Source: Methylophaga thiooxydans DMS010 (GTDB lineage Bacteria; Pseudomonadota; Gammaproteobacteria; Nitrosococcales; Methylophagaceae). Taken from it: a DNA stretch of 49,700 nucleotides. Under the pieces are notes generated by a model, which worked only from the letters and a program-made list of their open reading frames with translations, ran no database searches and was not told where the DNA came from. The DNA is taken from positions 1 through 49,700 of the forward strand of contig NZ_GG657882.1 in NCBI RefSeq assembly GCF_000156355.1, in the 5' to 3' direction. The translations under genes were made by a program, and so were the position numbers. Within the stretch, counting starts at the first letter, position 1. Each line of letters starts with the position of its first letter. Of this stretch, positions 24,625-32,800 are shown in pieces.

Positions 24625-25902
24625 GTGAAATCATCCAGCCTGTTAGCCACGGCAAAACTGCCGGGGTTTATGAGTTTTTTAGCGGTTGCTTTTATTAATG
24701 CCATGGTCGATCTGGGTCATAAAATTTTGATTCAGAATACGATTTTTAAAGTTTATGATGATGCAGCCCAAGTCGCGTTGACCGCTGTTATCAATAGTCT
24801 CATTCTGTTGCCGTTCATATTACTGTTCACCCCCGCAGGCTTTTTATCAGATCGTTTTGCCAAGCCGCGAATCATGCGCTATACCGCCTTTTCTGCCATC
24901 ATCATCACACTGCTGATTACTCTCGCTTATTATCAAGGCTGGTTTTTGTTTGCTTTCGCCATGACCTTAGTCCTTGCCGCGCAAAGCGCTATCTATTCGC
25001 CTGCTAAGTATGGCTATATTCGTGAATTGGCAGGCAACGATAAATTATCACCGGCCAATGGTTTCATGCAGGCCACCACTATTATCGCCATCCTGAGTGG
25101 TATTTTTGTTTTCACCATCCTGTTTGAACTGACTTTAGCCGGACAGGTGTACAACAATGAATCGCAACTCATTGAGCATATCGCGGTTATTGGTTGGTTG
25201 TTGGTTTTGTTATCTTGTATCGAGTTTCTTCTAGCTTGTCGCTTACCCGCCTCCGCCACAGAACAAGCATCCACCCGATTTAATTGGCAAGGCTATTTGC
25301 GTGGTTGGACTTTACAAGAGAACTGGCGCCGAATCCGCCACAATCCCGTTATCTGGTACGCCATTCTTGGCTTATCCATGTTTTGGGGAATCTCCCAAAC
25401 CTTTCTCGCTACCTTTCCAGCGTTTGCCAAAATTGCCTTGGCAGAAGACAACACCATCATTATCCAAGGCCTACTGGCCTGTTCAGGTGTTGGCATTATC
25501 ATCGGTTCATTTATTGCAGGTTCCAGTTCGCAAGGCCATATCAAAACGGTCTTGATCCCGTTTGGTGCAATTGGAATGTGTTGCGTGCTGTTTGTTTTAC
25601 CTCATCTTAGTACGACGGTAAGCTTTGCATTCGCAATAATGGGGTTTGGTCTGTTTGGCGGACTCTTTATCATTCCCCTCAACGCATTGATTCAATTGCA
25701 TGCGCCGATAGCGCAAATAGGTACGATTCTGGCTGGCAACAACTGGGTTCAGAACTTGGTCATGATTAGTTTTCTTATCATTACGTTTTTGGCCGCATCC
25801 GCCGCAATCGCCAGCAAAACAATGATTCACGCCATTCCAATCATCACGGTGATACTTGCCCTATTATTGGTTTGGCGTTCTAATAAAGCTCGGAGAGCTT
25901 GA
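24625..25902 (+). CDS. MFS transporter, LplT (lysophospholipid transporter)-like
   Basis: A 425-residue major facilitator with about twelve hydrophobic segments. The loop between helices 2 and 3 holds GFLSDRFAKPRIMRY, the MFS motif A, and the helix 4-5 region has LAAQSAIYSPAKYGYI followed by LSPANGFMQATTI, both typical of the LplT/Aas-linked carriers. In that family the carrier flips lysophospholipids for re-acylation by Aas; here no acyltransferase is fused or adjacent, so the substrate is a guess from family only. The start is a GTG with a weak ribosome site, suggesting coupling to the stress-protein gene 6 bp upstream. Confidence 0.8.
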   Translation: MKSSSLLATAKLPGFMSFLAVAFINAMVDLGHKILIQNTIFKVYDDAAQVALTAVINSLILLPFILLFTPAGFLSDRFAKPRIMRYTAFSAIIITLLITLAYYQGWFLFAFAMTLVLAAQSAIYSPAKYGYIRELAGNDKLSPANGFMQATTIIAILSGIFVFTILFELTLAGQVYNNESQLIEHIAVIGWLLVLLSCIEFLLACRLPASATEQASTRFNWQGYLRGWTLQENWRRIRHNPVIWYAILGLSMFWGISQTFLATFPAFAKIALAEDNTIIIQGLLACSGVGIIIGSFIAGSSSQGHIKTVLIPFGAIGMCCVLFVLPHLSTTVSFAFAIMGFGLFGGLFIIPLNALIQLHAPIAQIGTILAGNNWVQNLVMISFLIITFLAASAAIASKTMIHAIPIITVILALLLVWRSNKARRA

Positions 25903-25962
25903 TATTACTACAAAACTCAGTAATTCTTGCGTTAATAAATGTCAATAAATGTGAGCTGATAA

Positions 25963-26997
25963 GTGACTAAATCGTCGTCGTTCCCCCCGATTTATGATGA
26001 TGAATTTCAACAAGCCTCCGAGCACCTTCGACGTACACTGCCCTTTGTCAATCAGTTCAAAACGCCCGTTAATCCAGTCAACTATGCCGTTTGGTATGAA
26101 TATGTTTCAGGTGATAACGAAGCACTGACCAGTGCCATTGATACCCGGCTGAGCAAAAAAGAGCCTATCACCGCTGAAGTAACGCAATACCTTTACGAAA
26201 AGTATGTGCTGATGGGCATGCCAGAACGGATTGATAAAACCAACAGCGGCCTCAAGCTAGTTGTCGATAATACACTGGAAAATATCAATCGCGTTGAAGC
26301 TACCGCAACGCAATGTACTAGTGGCTTGACACAAAGTCAGACAGATCTGGAAAACTGTGATGATGTGCAAGAGCTGAAGACCTTAGTCAGTCAGATTTTA
26401 CTCAACACGCAACAGCTCACATCAAGCAGTACTGAACTCAAAACAGAACTGATGCGTTCTACAGAAGAAATTATCAAACTGCGTGACGAACTTGAAGCGG
26501 TCAAACAGACGGCACGCACTGATGGTCTGACGGGACTTTTAAACCGCGGCGCCTTTAACCGCGAATTGCAAAACCTCTGCTCACAGGGTGATATGGTTTT
26601 GTCACTGGCATTATTTGATATCGATAATTTCAAACGTCTGAATGATACTTTTGGTCATGTCTTGGGCGATAAAGTGTTGCAATACTTTGCTACCTTACTT
26701 AATGACCATCGAGATGATATTCACATTGCCGCCCGTTATGGTGGTGAAGAAATGGCAATGATTTTCTTGCACAGTAACCTGGAAGAAAGTTTCCTCATGG
26801 CTGAATCCATTCGCCAACAGTTTGCTTCAAGCAGATTGAAGAAAAAAGGCAGTGAAGAATCGATCGGTCAGATAACCGTTTCAGTTGGTATTAGTGCATT
26901 ACAGTTGGGTGACACGCCACTGACCTTGCTGGAGCGAGCAGACAAGGCGCTTTATAAATCCAAAGCCGATGGCCGGAACCGCGTAAACTTCAATTAA
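25963..26997 (+). CDS. Diguanylate cyclase (GGDEF protein)
   Basis: A 344-residue soluble protein that likely makes cyclic di-GMP. The N-terminal 90 residues (FVNQFKTPVNPVNYAVWYEY) form a common helical domain found before GGDEF domains, followed by a coiled-coil stretch around 100-180. The GGDEF domain starts at TDGLTGLLNRGAFN, has the metal-binding ALFDIDNFKRLND and the active loop RYGGEEM (258-264). The residues at the inhibitory I-site position are DDIH (251-254) rather than RxxD, so product inhibition through that site is not expected. The start is GTG with a weak ribosome site. Confidence 0.9.
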   Translation: MTKSSSFPPIYDDEFQQASEHLRRTLPFVNQFKTPVNPVNYAVWYEYVSGDNEALTSAIDTRLSKKEPITAEVTQYLYEKYVLMGMPERIDKTNSGLKLVVDNTLENINRVEATATQCTSGLTQSQTDLENCDDVQELKTLVSQILLNTQQLTSSSTELKTELMRSTEEIIKLRDELEAVKQTARTDGLTGLLNRGAFNRELQNLCSQGDMVLSLALFDIDNFKRLNDTFGHVLGDKVLQYFATLLNDHRDDIHIAARYGGEEMAMIFLHSNLEESFLMAESIRQQFASSRLKKKGSEESIGQITVSVGISALQLGDTPLTLLERADKALYKSKADGRNRVNFN

Positions 26998-27269
26998 AAC
27001 CGATAAAAATTGTCGCTAAGATAGCGCACAACAGCCTCACGCTGAGCTTCATTCCAGCTAACATCAGCCGCTAGCGCACAGCTTTTCACACGCTTTGTTA
27101 ATCCTTCCGGTGTTTTAACCTTACGATCCGACCGTTGATACAACTGGTAAGCATTACCGCCGCTTAACGATGCATGGCATTGCAGACAGGCTGCATCATG
27201 TAGGGCTTTGCCCTGCGCCGATACACCGGCGCAGGCCATCATTCCCAACAACAGCAGCATAAACCGCAT
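26994..27269 (-). CDS. Small monohaem cytochrome c-like protein
   Basis: A 91-residue exported protein with a signal peptide (MRFMLLLLGMMACAGVSA) and one haem-attachment motif CLQCH right after it. A later Met for the axial ligand is not evident in the mature part, so the sixth ligand is uncertain. It ends in a helix WNEAQREAVVRYLSDNFY like other class I cytochromes. The start at 27269 lies 2 bases before the end of the protease stop codon (minus strand ATGA-like coupling); a longer start at 27329 lacks a proper signal start. The 3' end overlaps the diguanylate cyclase stop region by 4 bp. Confidence 0.8.
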   Translation of the reverse strand: MRFMLLLLGMMACAGVSAQGKALHDAACLQCHASLSGGNAYQLYQRSDRKVKTPEGLTKRVKSCALAADVSWNEAQREAVVRYLSDNFYRF

Positions 27270-27270
27270 A

Positions 27271-28515
27271 TCAGGCAGTATTCGTCTGCAGGTGTGCAAT
27301 ACGCATGGCCGCTGGGGGATGCGAGTCATAAACCGCTGACACCAAGGGATCCGGCGTTAAGGTGCTGGCGTTTTCTTGATACAGGGCGACAAGTGCTGCA
27401 ATTAAATCATCAGCATTTGAAACAGACGCCGCATAATCATCCGCTTCATATTCATACTTGCGTGATAATGAGGTCATCAGTGGATGCAGGAAGAACAAGA
27501 ACACAGGGATCACCAACATAAACAACGCCAATGCCATCGCGTTGGATTGCGTGCTCACACCCAATCCTTCATAAAACCAAGCCTCACCAGATGCCCAGCC
27601 CAACAGAGCAAGCCCCAGTAAACTCAGTCCCGCCATCACAAACATATTTTTCACCACATGCTTACGACGGAAATGACCTAACTCATGCGCTAACACAGCT
27701 TCGATCTGGTCTTCATTGAGGGTATTAAGCAAGGTATCAAAGAAAACAATACGCTTATTGCTACCCAGACCAGTAAAGTAAGCATTCCCATGACCGCTTC
27801 GACGAGATCCGTCCATCACAAAAATACCCTGACTCTTAAAGCCGCAACGCGCTAATAAATCTTCCACGCGCTTTTGCAGGTTGGCGTCTTCAAGTGGCGT
27901 AAAGTTATTGAATAAAGGTGCAATAAAGGCTGGGTAAGCCCACATCATAAATAATGCGAATGCCATCCAGGCAGCCCACAGATATAACCACCAGTAGTCA
28001 CCAGCACTACCCATCATCCACAGAGCAACCCAAATTAAGATGCCGCCCATGACCAGAGTAAGTAGGGTTTGTTTGAAAAAGTCAGCGATAAATAAGCCTG
28101 GCGTATTGCGATTAAAGCCAAATTTATCTTCCAAAACAAACGTTTTGTAATAGGAAAATGGCAGTTCAATCACTGAGCCAATCACCAGAAAACTCAGGAA
28201 AAACGCGATACCGCCGATCACCGGACCTAACTCGAACTGAGACCAGATACCGGATAACAAGGCCAGACCGCCCCCCAACGTCCACAGCAATAAAATGACC
28301 ATGCCGTAAACGCTCTCACTGCGATTATATTTCCCCTTCGCCGCCGTGTAGTCAGCCGCTTTCTGATGCGCTGCCAGACTAATTTGATCCTTAAATGCAG
28401 CGGGTACTTCATCACGGTGAGCTTGCACATAGCGCCCTTGTCGTAAGGACAACCATAACTCCACGGCTGTCATCAACACCACAGCAGCGATAAATATCCA
28501 AGTAAATTCATTCAT
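27271..28515 (-). CDS. M48 family (Ste24-type) zinc metalloprotease
   Basis: A 414-residue inner-membrane protease with the Ste24/CAAX-protease layout: several N-terminal transmembrane helices, the ELPFSYYKTFVLEDKFGFN segment before the catalytic domain, zinc motif HELGH (277-281), further helices, and the third zinc ligand in YEYEADDYA. Bacterial members are linked to membrane-protein quality control; CAAX processing is not expected. It is followed directly by the small cytochrome gene, so the pair is probably cotranscribed. Confidence 0.9.
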   Translation of the reverse strand: MNEFTWIFIAAVVLMTAVELWLSLRQGRYVQAHRDEVPAAFKDQISLAAHQKAADYTAAKGKYNRSESVYGMVILLLWTLGGGLALLSGIWSQFELGPVIGGIAFFLSFLVIGSVIELPFSYYKTFVLEDKFGFNRNTPGLFIADFFKQTLLTLVMGGILIWVALWMMGSAGDYWWLYLWAAWMAFALFMMWAYPAFIAPLFNNFTPLEDANLQKRVEDLLARCGFKSQGIFVMDGSRRSGHGNAYFTGLGSNKRIVFFDTLLNTLNEDQIEAVLAHELGHFRRKHVVKNMFVMAGLSLLGLALLGWASGEAWFYEGLGVSTQSNAMALALFMLVIPVFLFFLHPLMTSLSRKYEYEADDYAASVSNADDLIAALVALYQENASTLTPDPLVSAVYDSHPPAAMRIAHLQTNTA

Positions 28516-28545
28516 TCCATTAAGCCCAGTTTGTATCTTTATAAA

Positions 28546-28574
28546 ATGTCATGCAGAGTAGCCTTTGATACAAT
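28546..28574 (+). promoter_or_regulatory. Candidate promoter of orn
   Basis: ATGTCA at 28546-28551 and TACAAT at 28569-28574 are separated by 17 bp, 47 bp before the orn start. Box matches are four and five of six to the sigma-70 consensus. It lies in the 106-bp divergent gap between the M48 protease gene and orn. Confidence 0.5.
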
Positions 28575-28621
28575 CTCTGGCAAGTTAGTTCACTCGACTC
28601 ACAACAATAAAGACGGAGACC

Positions 28622-29179
28622 ATGGCCAAAAGTAAAAATAACCTGATCTGGATTGACCTGGAAATGACCGGTCTCGACACTAACAACGATTATATTATCG
28701 AAATCGCCACGATTGTCACTGACGCTAAATTAAATGTGCTGGCAGAAGGCCCTATTTTCGCCATTCACCAGCAAGATGCCATCTTAGACAGCATGGATGA
28801 ATGGAACACCCGCCAGCATGGCAAATCGGGACTGACACAACGTGTTAAGGATAGTACCGTCACAGAAGCCGAAGCAGAACAAAAAACAATCGAGTTTTTG
28901 AGGAAATATGTACCTGCTGGCGTATCACCTATGTGCGGCAATAGCATTTGTCAGGATCGTCGTTTTTTAGCGCGCTGTATGCCTGAGCTGGAGGCTTTTT
29001 TCCACTACCGCAACCTTGATGTCAGTAGTCTGAAAGAACTAGCCAGACGCTGGGCGCCTAAAGTTGAGAAAAGCTTCAAAAAAAGTGCCTCGCACTTGGC
29101 CATGGACGATGTCAAAGATTCGATTCGTGAGCTGGAACATTACCGCGAATTATTTATTAAGCTGCCTGAAGCTGAGTAA
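28622..29179 (+). CDS. orn: Oligoribonuclease
   Basis: A DEDDh 3'-5' exoribonuclease that degrades 2-nt RNA products, including pGpG from cyclic di-GMP turnover. The 185-residue protein shows Exo I as [10 protein letters not shown] (Asp12, Glu14), Exo II around [17 protein letters not shown], and Exo III with [14 protein letters not shown]. The size is typical. A GGAG site precedes the ATG. It is divergent from the M48 protease gene and followed at 64 bp by the DNA-repair cluster. Confidence 0.96.
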   Translation: MAKSKNNLIWIDLEMTGLDTNNDYIIEIATIVTDAKLNVLAEGPIFAIHQQDAILDSMDEWNTRQHGKSGLTQRVKDSTVTEAEAEQKTIEFLRKYVPAGVSPMCGNSICQDRRFLARCMPELEAFFHYRNLDVSSLKELARRWAPKVEKSFKKSASHLAMDDVKDSIRELEHYRELFIKLPEAE

Positions 29180-29212
29180 ATAACGTTCACACCGCTTTCA
29201 CGACTTATTAGT

Positions 29213-29241
29213 CACTGTTCTCGAAAAATTCGTGAACAGTG
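29213..29241 (+). promoter_or_regulatory. Hairpin immediately upstream of the Cys4 mini-gene
   Basis: CACTGTTC at 29213-29220 pairs with GAACAGTG at 29234-29241, with an inner CGAA/TTCG extension past a T-T mismatch and an AAA loop. The second arm ends 2 nt before the ATG at 29244, over the place where a ribosome site would be. There is no T-run, so it is not a simple terminator. It could be an operator for the repair cluster or an RNA structure controlling translation. Confidence 0.4.
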
Positions 29242-29243
29242 CA

Positions 29244-29396
29244 ATGAGTCATAGCAAACCTTATTTACCAGAAAAAACCTGCGTTAACTGTCAACGGTTA
29301 TTTACGTGGCGCAAAAAATGGCTACGTGACTGGCAGCAGGTTAAATTTTGCTCTCAACGCTGTCGACGCAGCAATAAACGCAGCCAGCATGACTGA
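29244..29396 (+). CDS. DUF2256 Cys4 mini-protein
   Basis: A 50-residue basic protein with two CxxC-type pairs: CVNC at residues 13-16 and CSQRC at 36-40, and the signature FTWRKKWLRDWQQVKFC, which identify the DUF2256 family, a probable zinc-binding mini-domain. Family members are often found beside photolyase/cryptochrome genes, as here, but the function is unknown. There is no good ribosome site, since the space is taken by the hairpin at 29213-29241. Its stop overlaps the start of the next gene (ATGACTGA), so the two are coupled. Confidence 0.85.
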   Translation: MSHSKPYLPEKTCVNCQRLFTWRKKWLRDWQQVKFCSQRCRRSNKRSQHD

Positions 29397-30855
29397 CTTG
29401 TCTGCATTCCCCCCATCAATGGTTATTCTCGATTGCGAGACCACCGGTGGTCGCGCCAGCCGAGATAGATTGACTGAAATCGCTTTGATCGAAGTCGAGG
29501 ATGGTCATGTAGTCAAACGCTGGCAAACATTACTTAACCCTCTTCGCCCGATCCCGCCGTGGATTACGCGATTGACAGGTATCACTGATGCCACGGTGGC
29601 TGATGCGCCAACATTCGATGAAATCGCGGATGAGCTTTTTGCGTGTTTGGATGGAAAAGTCATCGTCGCGCACAATGCACGCTTCGATTACAGTTTTCTG
29701 CGCCAGTCATTTCAGCGCTGTGGGTACACGCTCGGCAACAAGACCCTATGCTCTGTCAAACTTAGTCGTCAGCTCTTCCCTGAACATCGTTCTCATGGTC
29801 TTGATCGTATTATCGAACGACTGGGGCTGACTATCGATAATCGTCATCGAGCCATGGCTGACACAGAAGTTCTATTAGCTTTTTTTGAACACATTTCAGC
29901 ACAGTTCCCTGCAACAACAATCCGCTCTGCCTGTAAGCAACAATTAAAACGTCCGAGCATACCTAGTCATGTCAGTCAGTCTGACATCGACCTTTTGCCA
30001 GAGGCAGCAGGTATTTATCGATTTTATGATGCCAACGGTGGTCTGCTCTACATTGGCAAGTCAGTCAATATCCGTGAGCGAGTACTCAGTCATTTTGGTC
30101 AGGATCACCAACACGGGAAAGAATTAGATATCAGTCAGCAATTGCATCATATTACGTTCCAACAAACCCCGTCAGACTTCGGCGCACAACTGCTTGAGAA
30201 TACTGAAATAAAGCACTACTCACCACGCTTTAACCGCCGCCAGACTAAAACAAAAAAACTGTATCAACTTACCCTGACGACAGATAAACAAGGCTATCAT
30301 CACCTCAAAACCGAGGTCGCTGATATGACCGAAATCAACACGATTACACAACGCTACGGGCTGTTCAGAAGTCGCAAACAGGCTGAAAAAAAAATGCTGG
30401 AACTCATCGACACACACCGTCTTTGTCAAAAGTTGTGTGGTATTGAAAAAAGTCAGCGTGGTGCCTGCTTCGGCTACCAGTTAAAAAAATGTCGCGGTGC
30501 TTGTTGTGGGGATGAGTCAGCAGAAACTTACAACCTTCGACTACAACTCGCTCTAGCACAATTAAAGAATCAACAATGGCCATGGTCTGGGCCTATTGTG
30601 GTGGAAGAACATCCTGTTCATGATGACTGGGACGATGTAATTTTTCATCTCATCGATCAGTGGTGTTATTTGGGTCAGGTAATAGATAACGAAGAATGCC
30701 TGGCCACCTTGTCTCGCCGTCAACATACACCCGTATCATTTGATCTGGATGCTTACAAAATCTTGCTGCGTTTTTTACTCACCCCCTCGCCACAAAAACA
30801 CCATCATTTACGGATCAAACCTATTTCTATTGAACAATTGGAGCATGCATCATGA
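29389..30855 (+). CDS. DnaQ-like exonuclease fused to a GIY-YIG (UvrC/Cho-type) nuclease
   Basis: A 488-residue two-nuclease fusion. Residues 10-170 are a DEDDh exonuclease like the DNA polymerase III epsilon subunit: ILDCETTG (Asp15, Glu17), AHNARFDYSFL (Asp100) and the HRAMADTE block (His153, Asp158). Residues 200-285 are a GIY-YIG domain: GIYRFYD, LLYIGKSVNIRERV and the catalytic glutamate in QLLENTEIK (Glu270). A cysteine cluster (LCGIEKSQRGACFGY, then KKCRGACCG) follows, as after the GIY-YIG domain of UvrC and Cho. Such fusions are known in some bacteria; a role in nucleotide excision or crosslink repair is inferred. The start at 29389 overlaps the mini-gene; a 21-residue upstream extension is unlikely. 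Confidence 0.9.
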   Translation: MTDLSAFPPSMVILDCETTGGRASRDRLTEIALIEVEDGHVVKRWQTLLNPLRPIPPWITRLTGITDATVADAPTFDEIADELFACLDGKVIVAHNARFDYSFLRQSFQRCGYTLGNKTLCSVKLSRQLFPEHRSHGLDRIIERLGLTIDNRHRAMADTEVLLAFFEHISAQFPATTIRSACKQQLKRPSIPSHVSQSDIDLLPEAAGIYRFYDANGGLLYIGKSVNIRERVLSHFGQDHQHGKELDISQQLHHITFQQTPSDFGAQLLENTEIKHYSPRFNRRQTKTKKLYQLTLTTDKQGYHHLKTEVADMTEINTITQRYGLFRSRKQAEKKMLELIDTHRLCQKLCGIEKSQRGACFGYQLKKCRGACCGDESAETYNLRLQLALAQLKNQQWPWSGPIVVEEHPVHDDWDDVIFHLIDQWCYLGQVIDNEECLATLSRRQHTPVSFDLDAYKILLRFLLTPSPQKHHHLRIKPISIEQLEHAS

Positions 30856-31247
30856 CGTCATGGCATCGTTATTTGGGCTATGCGGGTTTAATCCCCTTTA
30901 TCGTTTTGAGTCTGGCGTCATTGGCAGGTATCCAGCATGCTCATTTCTTTCTGCTCAGTTATGCGGCGCTGATTTTTAGTTTTTTAGGTGGTATTCTTTG
31001 GGGCTGTAGCTTACAACTCAGCTTAGCACCGCATGTCAGCCTGGTTTCCATCAGTTGTATGCTGTGGGCTTGGCTGTGGCTACTGATGCCGGGCTATGAC
31101 TGGTTGATACCAGCGGCTTTATCGTTTGTCCTGCTCTGGTTGTATGAATGGTTTTTGCTAAAGCAGCGTGTGAACAGAGACTTTTTAAAGTTACGCGGAC
31201 AACTCTCTCTGGTCGCCGCGTTATCCTTACTGCTCAGTAGCCTTTAA
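30852..31247 (+). CDS. DUF3429 family membrane protein
   Basis: A 131-residue integral membrane protein with four hydrophobic helices. The start HRYLGYAGLIPFIVLS, the GGILWGCSL turn at the second helix and the final short basic stretch fit DUF3429. No function is known. It is wedged between the nuclease fusion (4-bp ATGA overlap) and the iron-sulfur photolyase (1-bp TAATG overlap), so it is produced with a DNA-repair cluster although it is a membrane protein. Members of this family recur beside photolyase genes, which suggests a functional link that is still unexplained. Confidence 0.8.
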   Translation: MTSWHRYLGYAGLIPFIVLSLASLAGIQHAHFFLLSYAALIFSFLGGILWGCSLQLSLAPHVSLVSISCMLWAWLWLLMPGYDWLIPAALSFVLLWLYEWFLLKQRVNRDFLKLRGQLSLVAALSLLLSSL

Positions 31248-32800
31248 TGTCTCTAACACTCAACCTTATTCTCGGTGATCAACTCAACTGGGACAGCCTT
31301 ATCTGGAAGGATGCCGATAAACAGCATGATCTGTTTTGGATGGCTGAGGTAAAACACGAGTCGTCACAAACCCCATCGAGCAAACAGCGTACAACTCTAT
31401 TTCTGTCTGCCATGCGCCATTTTGCTGAGGACATTAAAAGCAAAGGTTATCGACTCAGCTACACAACACTTGCCGATGAACAAGCGAGTTTTGAGTCGGC
31501 ACTCGAAGCTACGCTGAAAAATAACAATGTCAGTCGTGTGCGCTGCGTGCTGGCCGGTGATATGACCGTAGTCTCAAGGTTAGAAAGCTTTTTTTCGCAA
31601 TATAACCTCAGTATTGAGTGGCTTGCCGATCAACACTTTATAACCCGGCAAGGCGAGTTTCAGCAGTGGCTGGATGAACGCAAACAGCCGCGAATGGAGC
31701 ACTGGTATCGCCATCTGAGGAAAGACCGTCAGATCCTGATGGACGACAATCAAGCGCCGATCGGTGGCCAGTGGAACTTTGATAAAGACAACCGCCGCAG
31801 CTTCGATAAAAAAGGGCCGCAACTGCCCAGTTCTAACAGCCGCTTCAAGCATGATGCGATAACAAAACACGTTATTCAGGATGTGGAAACATTCTGTGCC
31901 GAACTACCAGGCAGTCTTGCTGACTTCAACTGGCCCGTAACGCGCAAGCAGGCCTTGCAGCAACTAGATGCGTTTATTAAATATCGCCTGCCCTCATTTG
32001 GTGACTATCAAGATGCGATGTGGACAGAGCAACCGTTCCTGTTTCATGCCTGCCTCTCAAGTAGCCTTAACCTGAAGTTGCTCAATCCACTGGAAGTCAT
32101 TAACAAGGCAGAGCAGGCTTATTATGAGAACAATGCCCCTTTAAATGCTGTTGAGGGTTTTATCCGGCAAGTTTTGGGCTGGCGCGAGTATATTCGCGGG
32201 CTTTACTGGAGCTATCGTGAACACTGGCTCGACTATAACGCATTAGATCATCAAAGAGCCTTGCCCAGCTTTTACTGGCATGCCGATACAGACATGAAAT
32301 GCATGCATCATTCTATTTCTCAGGTCCTGGAGCATGGCTACGGCCATCATATTCAACGGCTGATGGTGACGGGATTATTCTCATTGTTGTGGGGCATCAA
32401 GCCTGATGCGATTCATCGTTGGTATCTGGGCATGTATGTCGATGCCGTCGCCTGGGTCGAAATACCCAACACCCTGGGTATGAGCCAGTATGCCGATGGC
32501 GGCATTGTCGGTTCAAAACCCTATATTGCCAGTGGCGCCTATATTGATCGAATGTCGAATTATTGTCAGCACTGTGCATATAAGCCCAAACAGGCCTCAG
32601 GCCAAGATGCCTGCCCGTTTACCACCTTGTATTGGCATTTTATCGATCAGAACCAAGTCTGGTTGGCTAAAAACCCAAGACTGGGCATGCAAGTCAGGAA
32701 CTGGTTCAATAAAGCTGAAACCGAACAACAACACATCCGTGAGCGAGCCACGTGGCTGTTTTCACATTTGGATAAAGATAATAGAAAGGAACAGGCATGA
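31247..32800 (+). CDS. Iron-sulfur photolyase/cryptochrome (FeS-BCP, PhrB type)
   Basis: A 517-residue flavoprotein of the bacterial iron-sulfur cryptochrome/(6-4) photolyase group, not the classic CPD group. It opens LILGDQLNWDS, holds the FAD-binding VEGFIRQVLGWREYIRG segment, and has four cysteines (Cys352, Cys440, Cys443, Cys456) with the same spacing as the 4Fe-4S ligands of Agrobacterium PhrB; the last three lie in YCQHCAYKPK and DACPFT. It probably repairs (6-4) photoproducts or senses light; sequence alone does not decide. The start overlaps the DUF3429 stop and the end overlaps the next photolyase gene. Confidence 0.92.
   Translation: MSLTLNLILGDQLNWDSLIWKDADKQHDLFWMAEVKHESSQTPSSKQRTTLFLSAMRHFAEDIKSKGYRLSYTTLADEQASFESALEATLKNNNVSRVRCVLAGDMTVVSRLESFFSQYNLSIEWLADQHFITRQGEFQQWLDERKQPRMEHWYRHLRKDRQILMDDNQAPIGGQWNFDKDNRRSFDKKGPQLPSSNSRFKHDAITKHVIQDVETFCAELPGSLADFNWPVTRKQALQQLDAFIKYRLPSFGDYQDAMWTEQPFLFHACLSSSLNLKLLNPLEVINKAEQAYYENNAPLNAVEGFIRQVLGWREYIRGLYWSYREHWLDYNALDHQRALPSFYWHADTDMKCMHHSISQVLEHGYGHHIQRLMVTGLFSLLWGIKPDAIHRWYLGMYVDAVAWVEIPNTLGMSQYADGGIVGSKPYIASGAYIDRMSNYCQHCAYKPKQASGQDACPFTTLYWHFIDQNQVWLAKNPRLGMQVRNWFNKAETEQQHIRERATWLFSHLDKDNRKEQA

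Noticed and set aside
25886..25900. Terminator at the end of the MFS gene
   Set aside because: AAGCTC-GGA-GAGCTT is a neat hairpin, but no T-run follows, and it overlaps the end of the coding sequence.
29213..29241. LexA (SOS) box before the DNA-repair cluster
   Set aside because: CTGT and ACAG are present in the hairpin arms, but they are 17 bp apart rather than the 8 bp of a LexA box.
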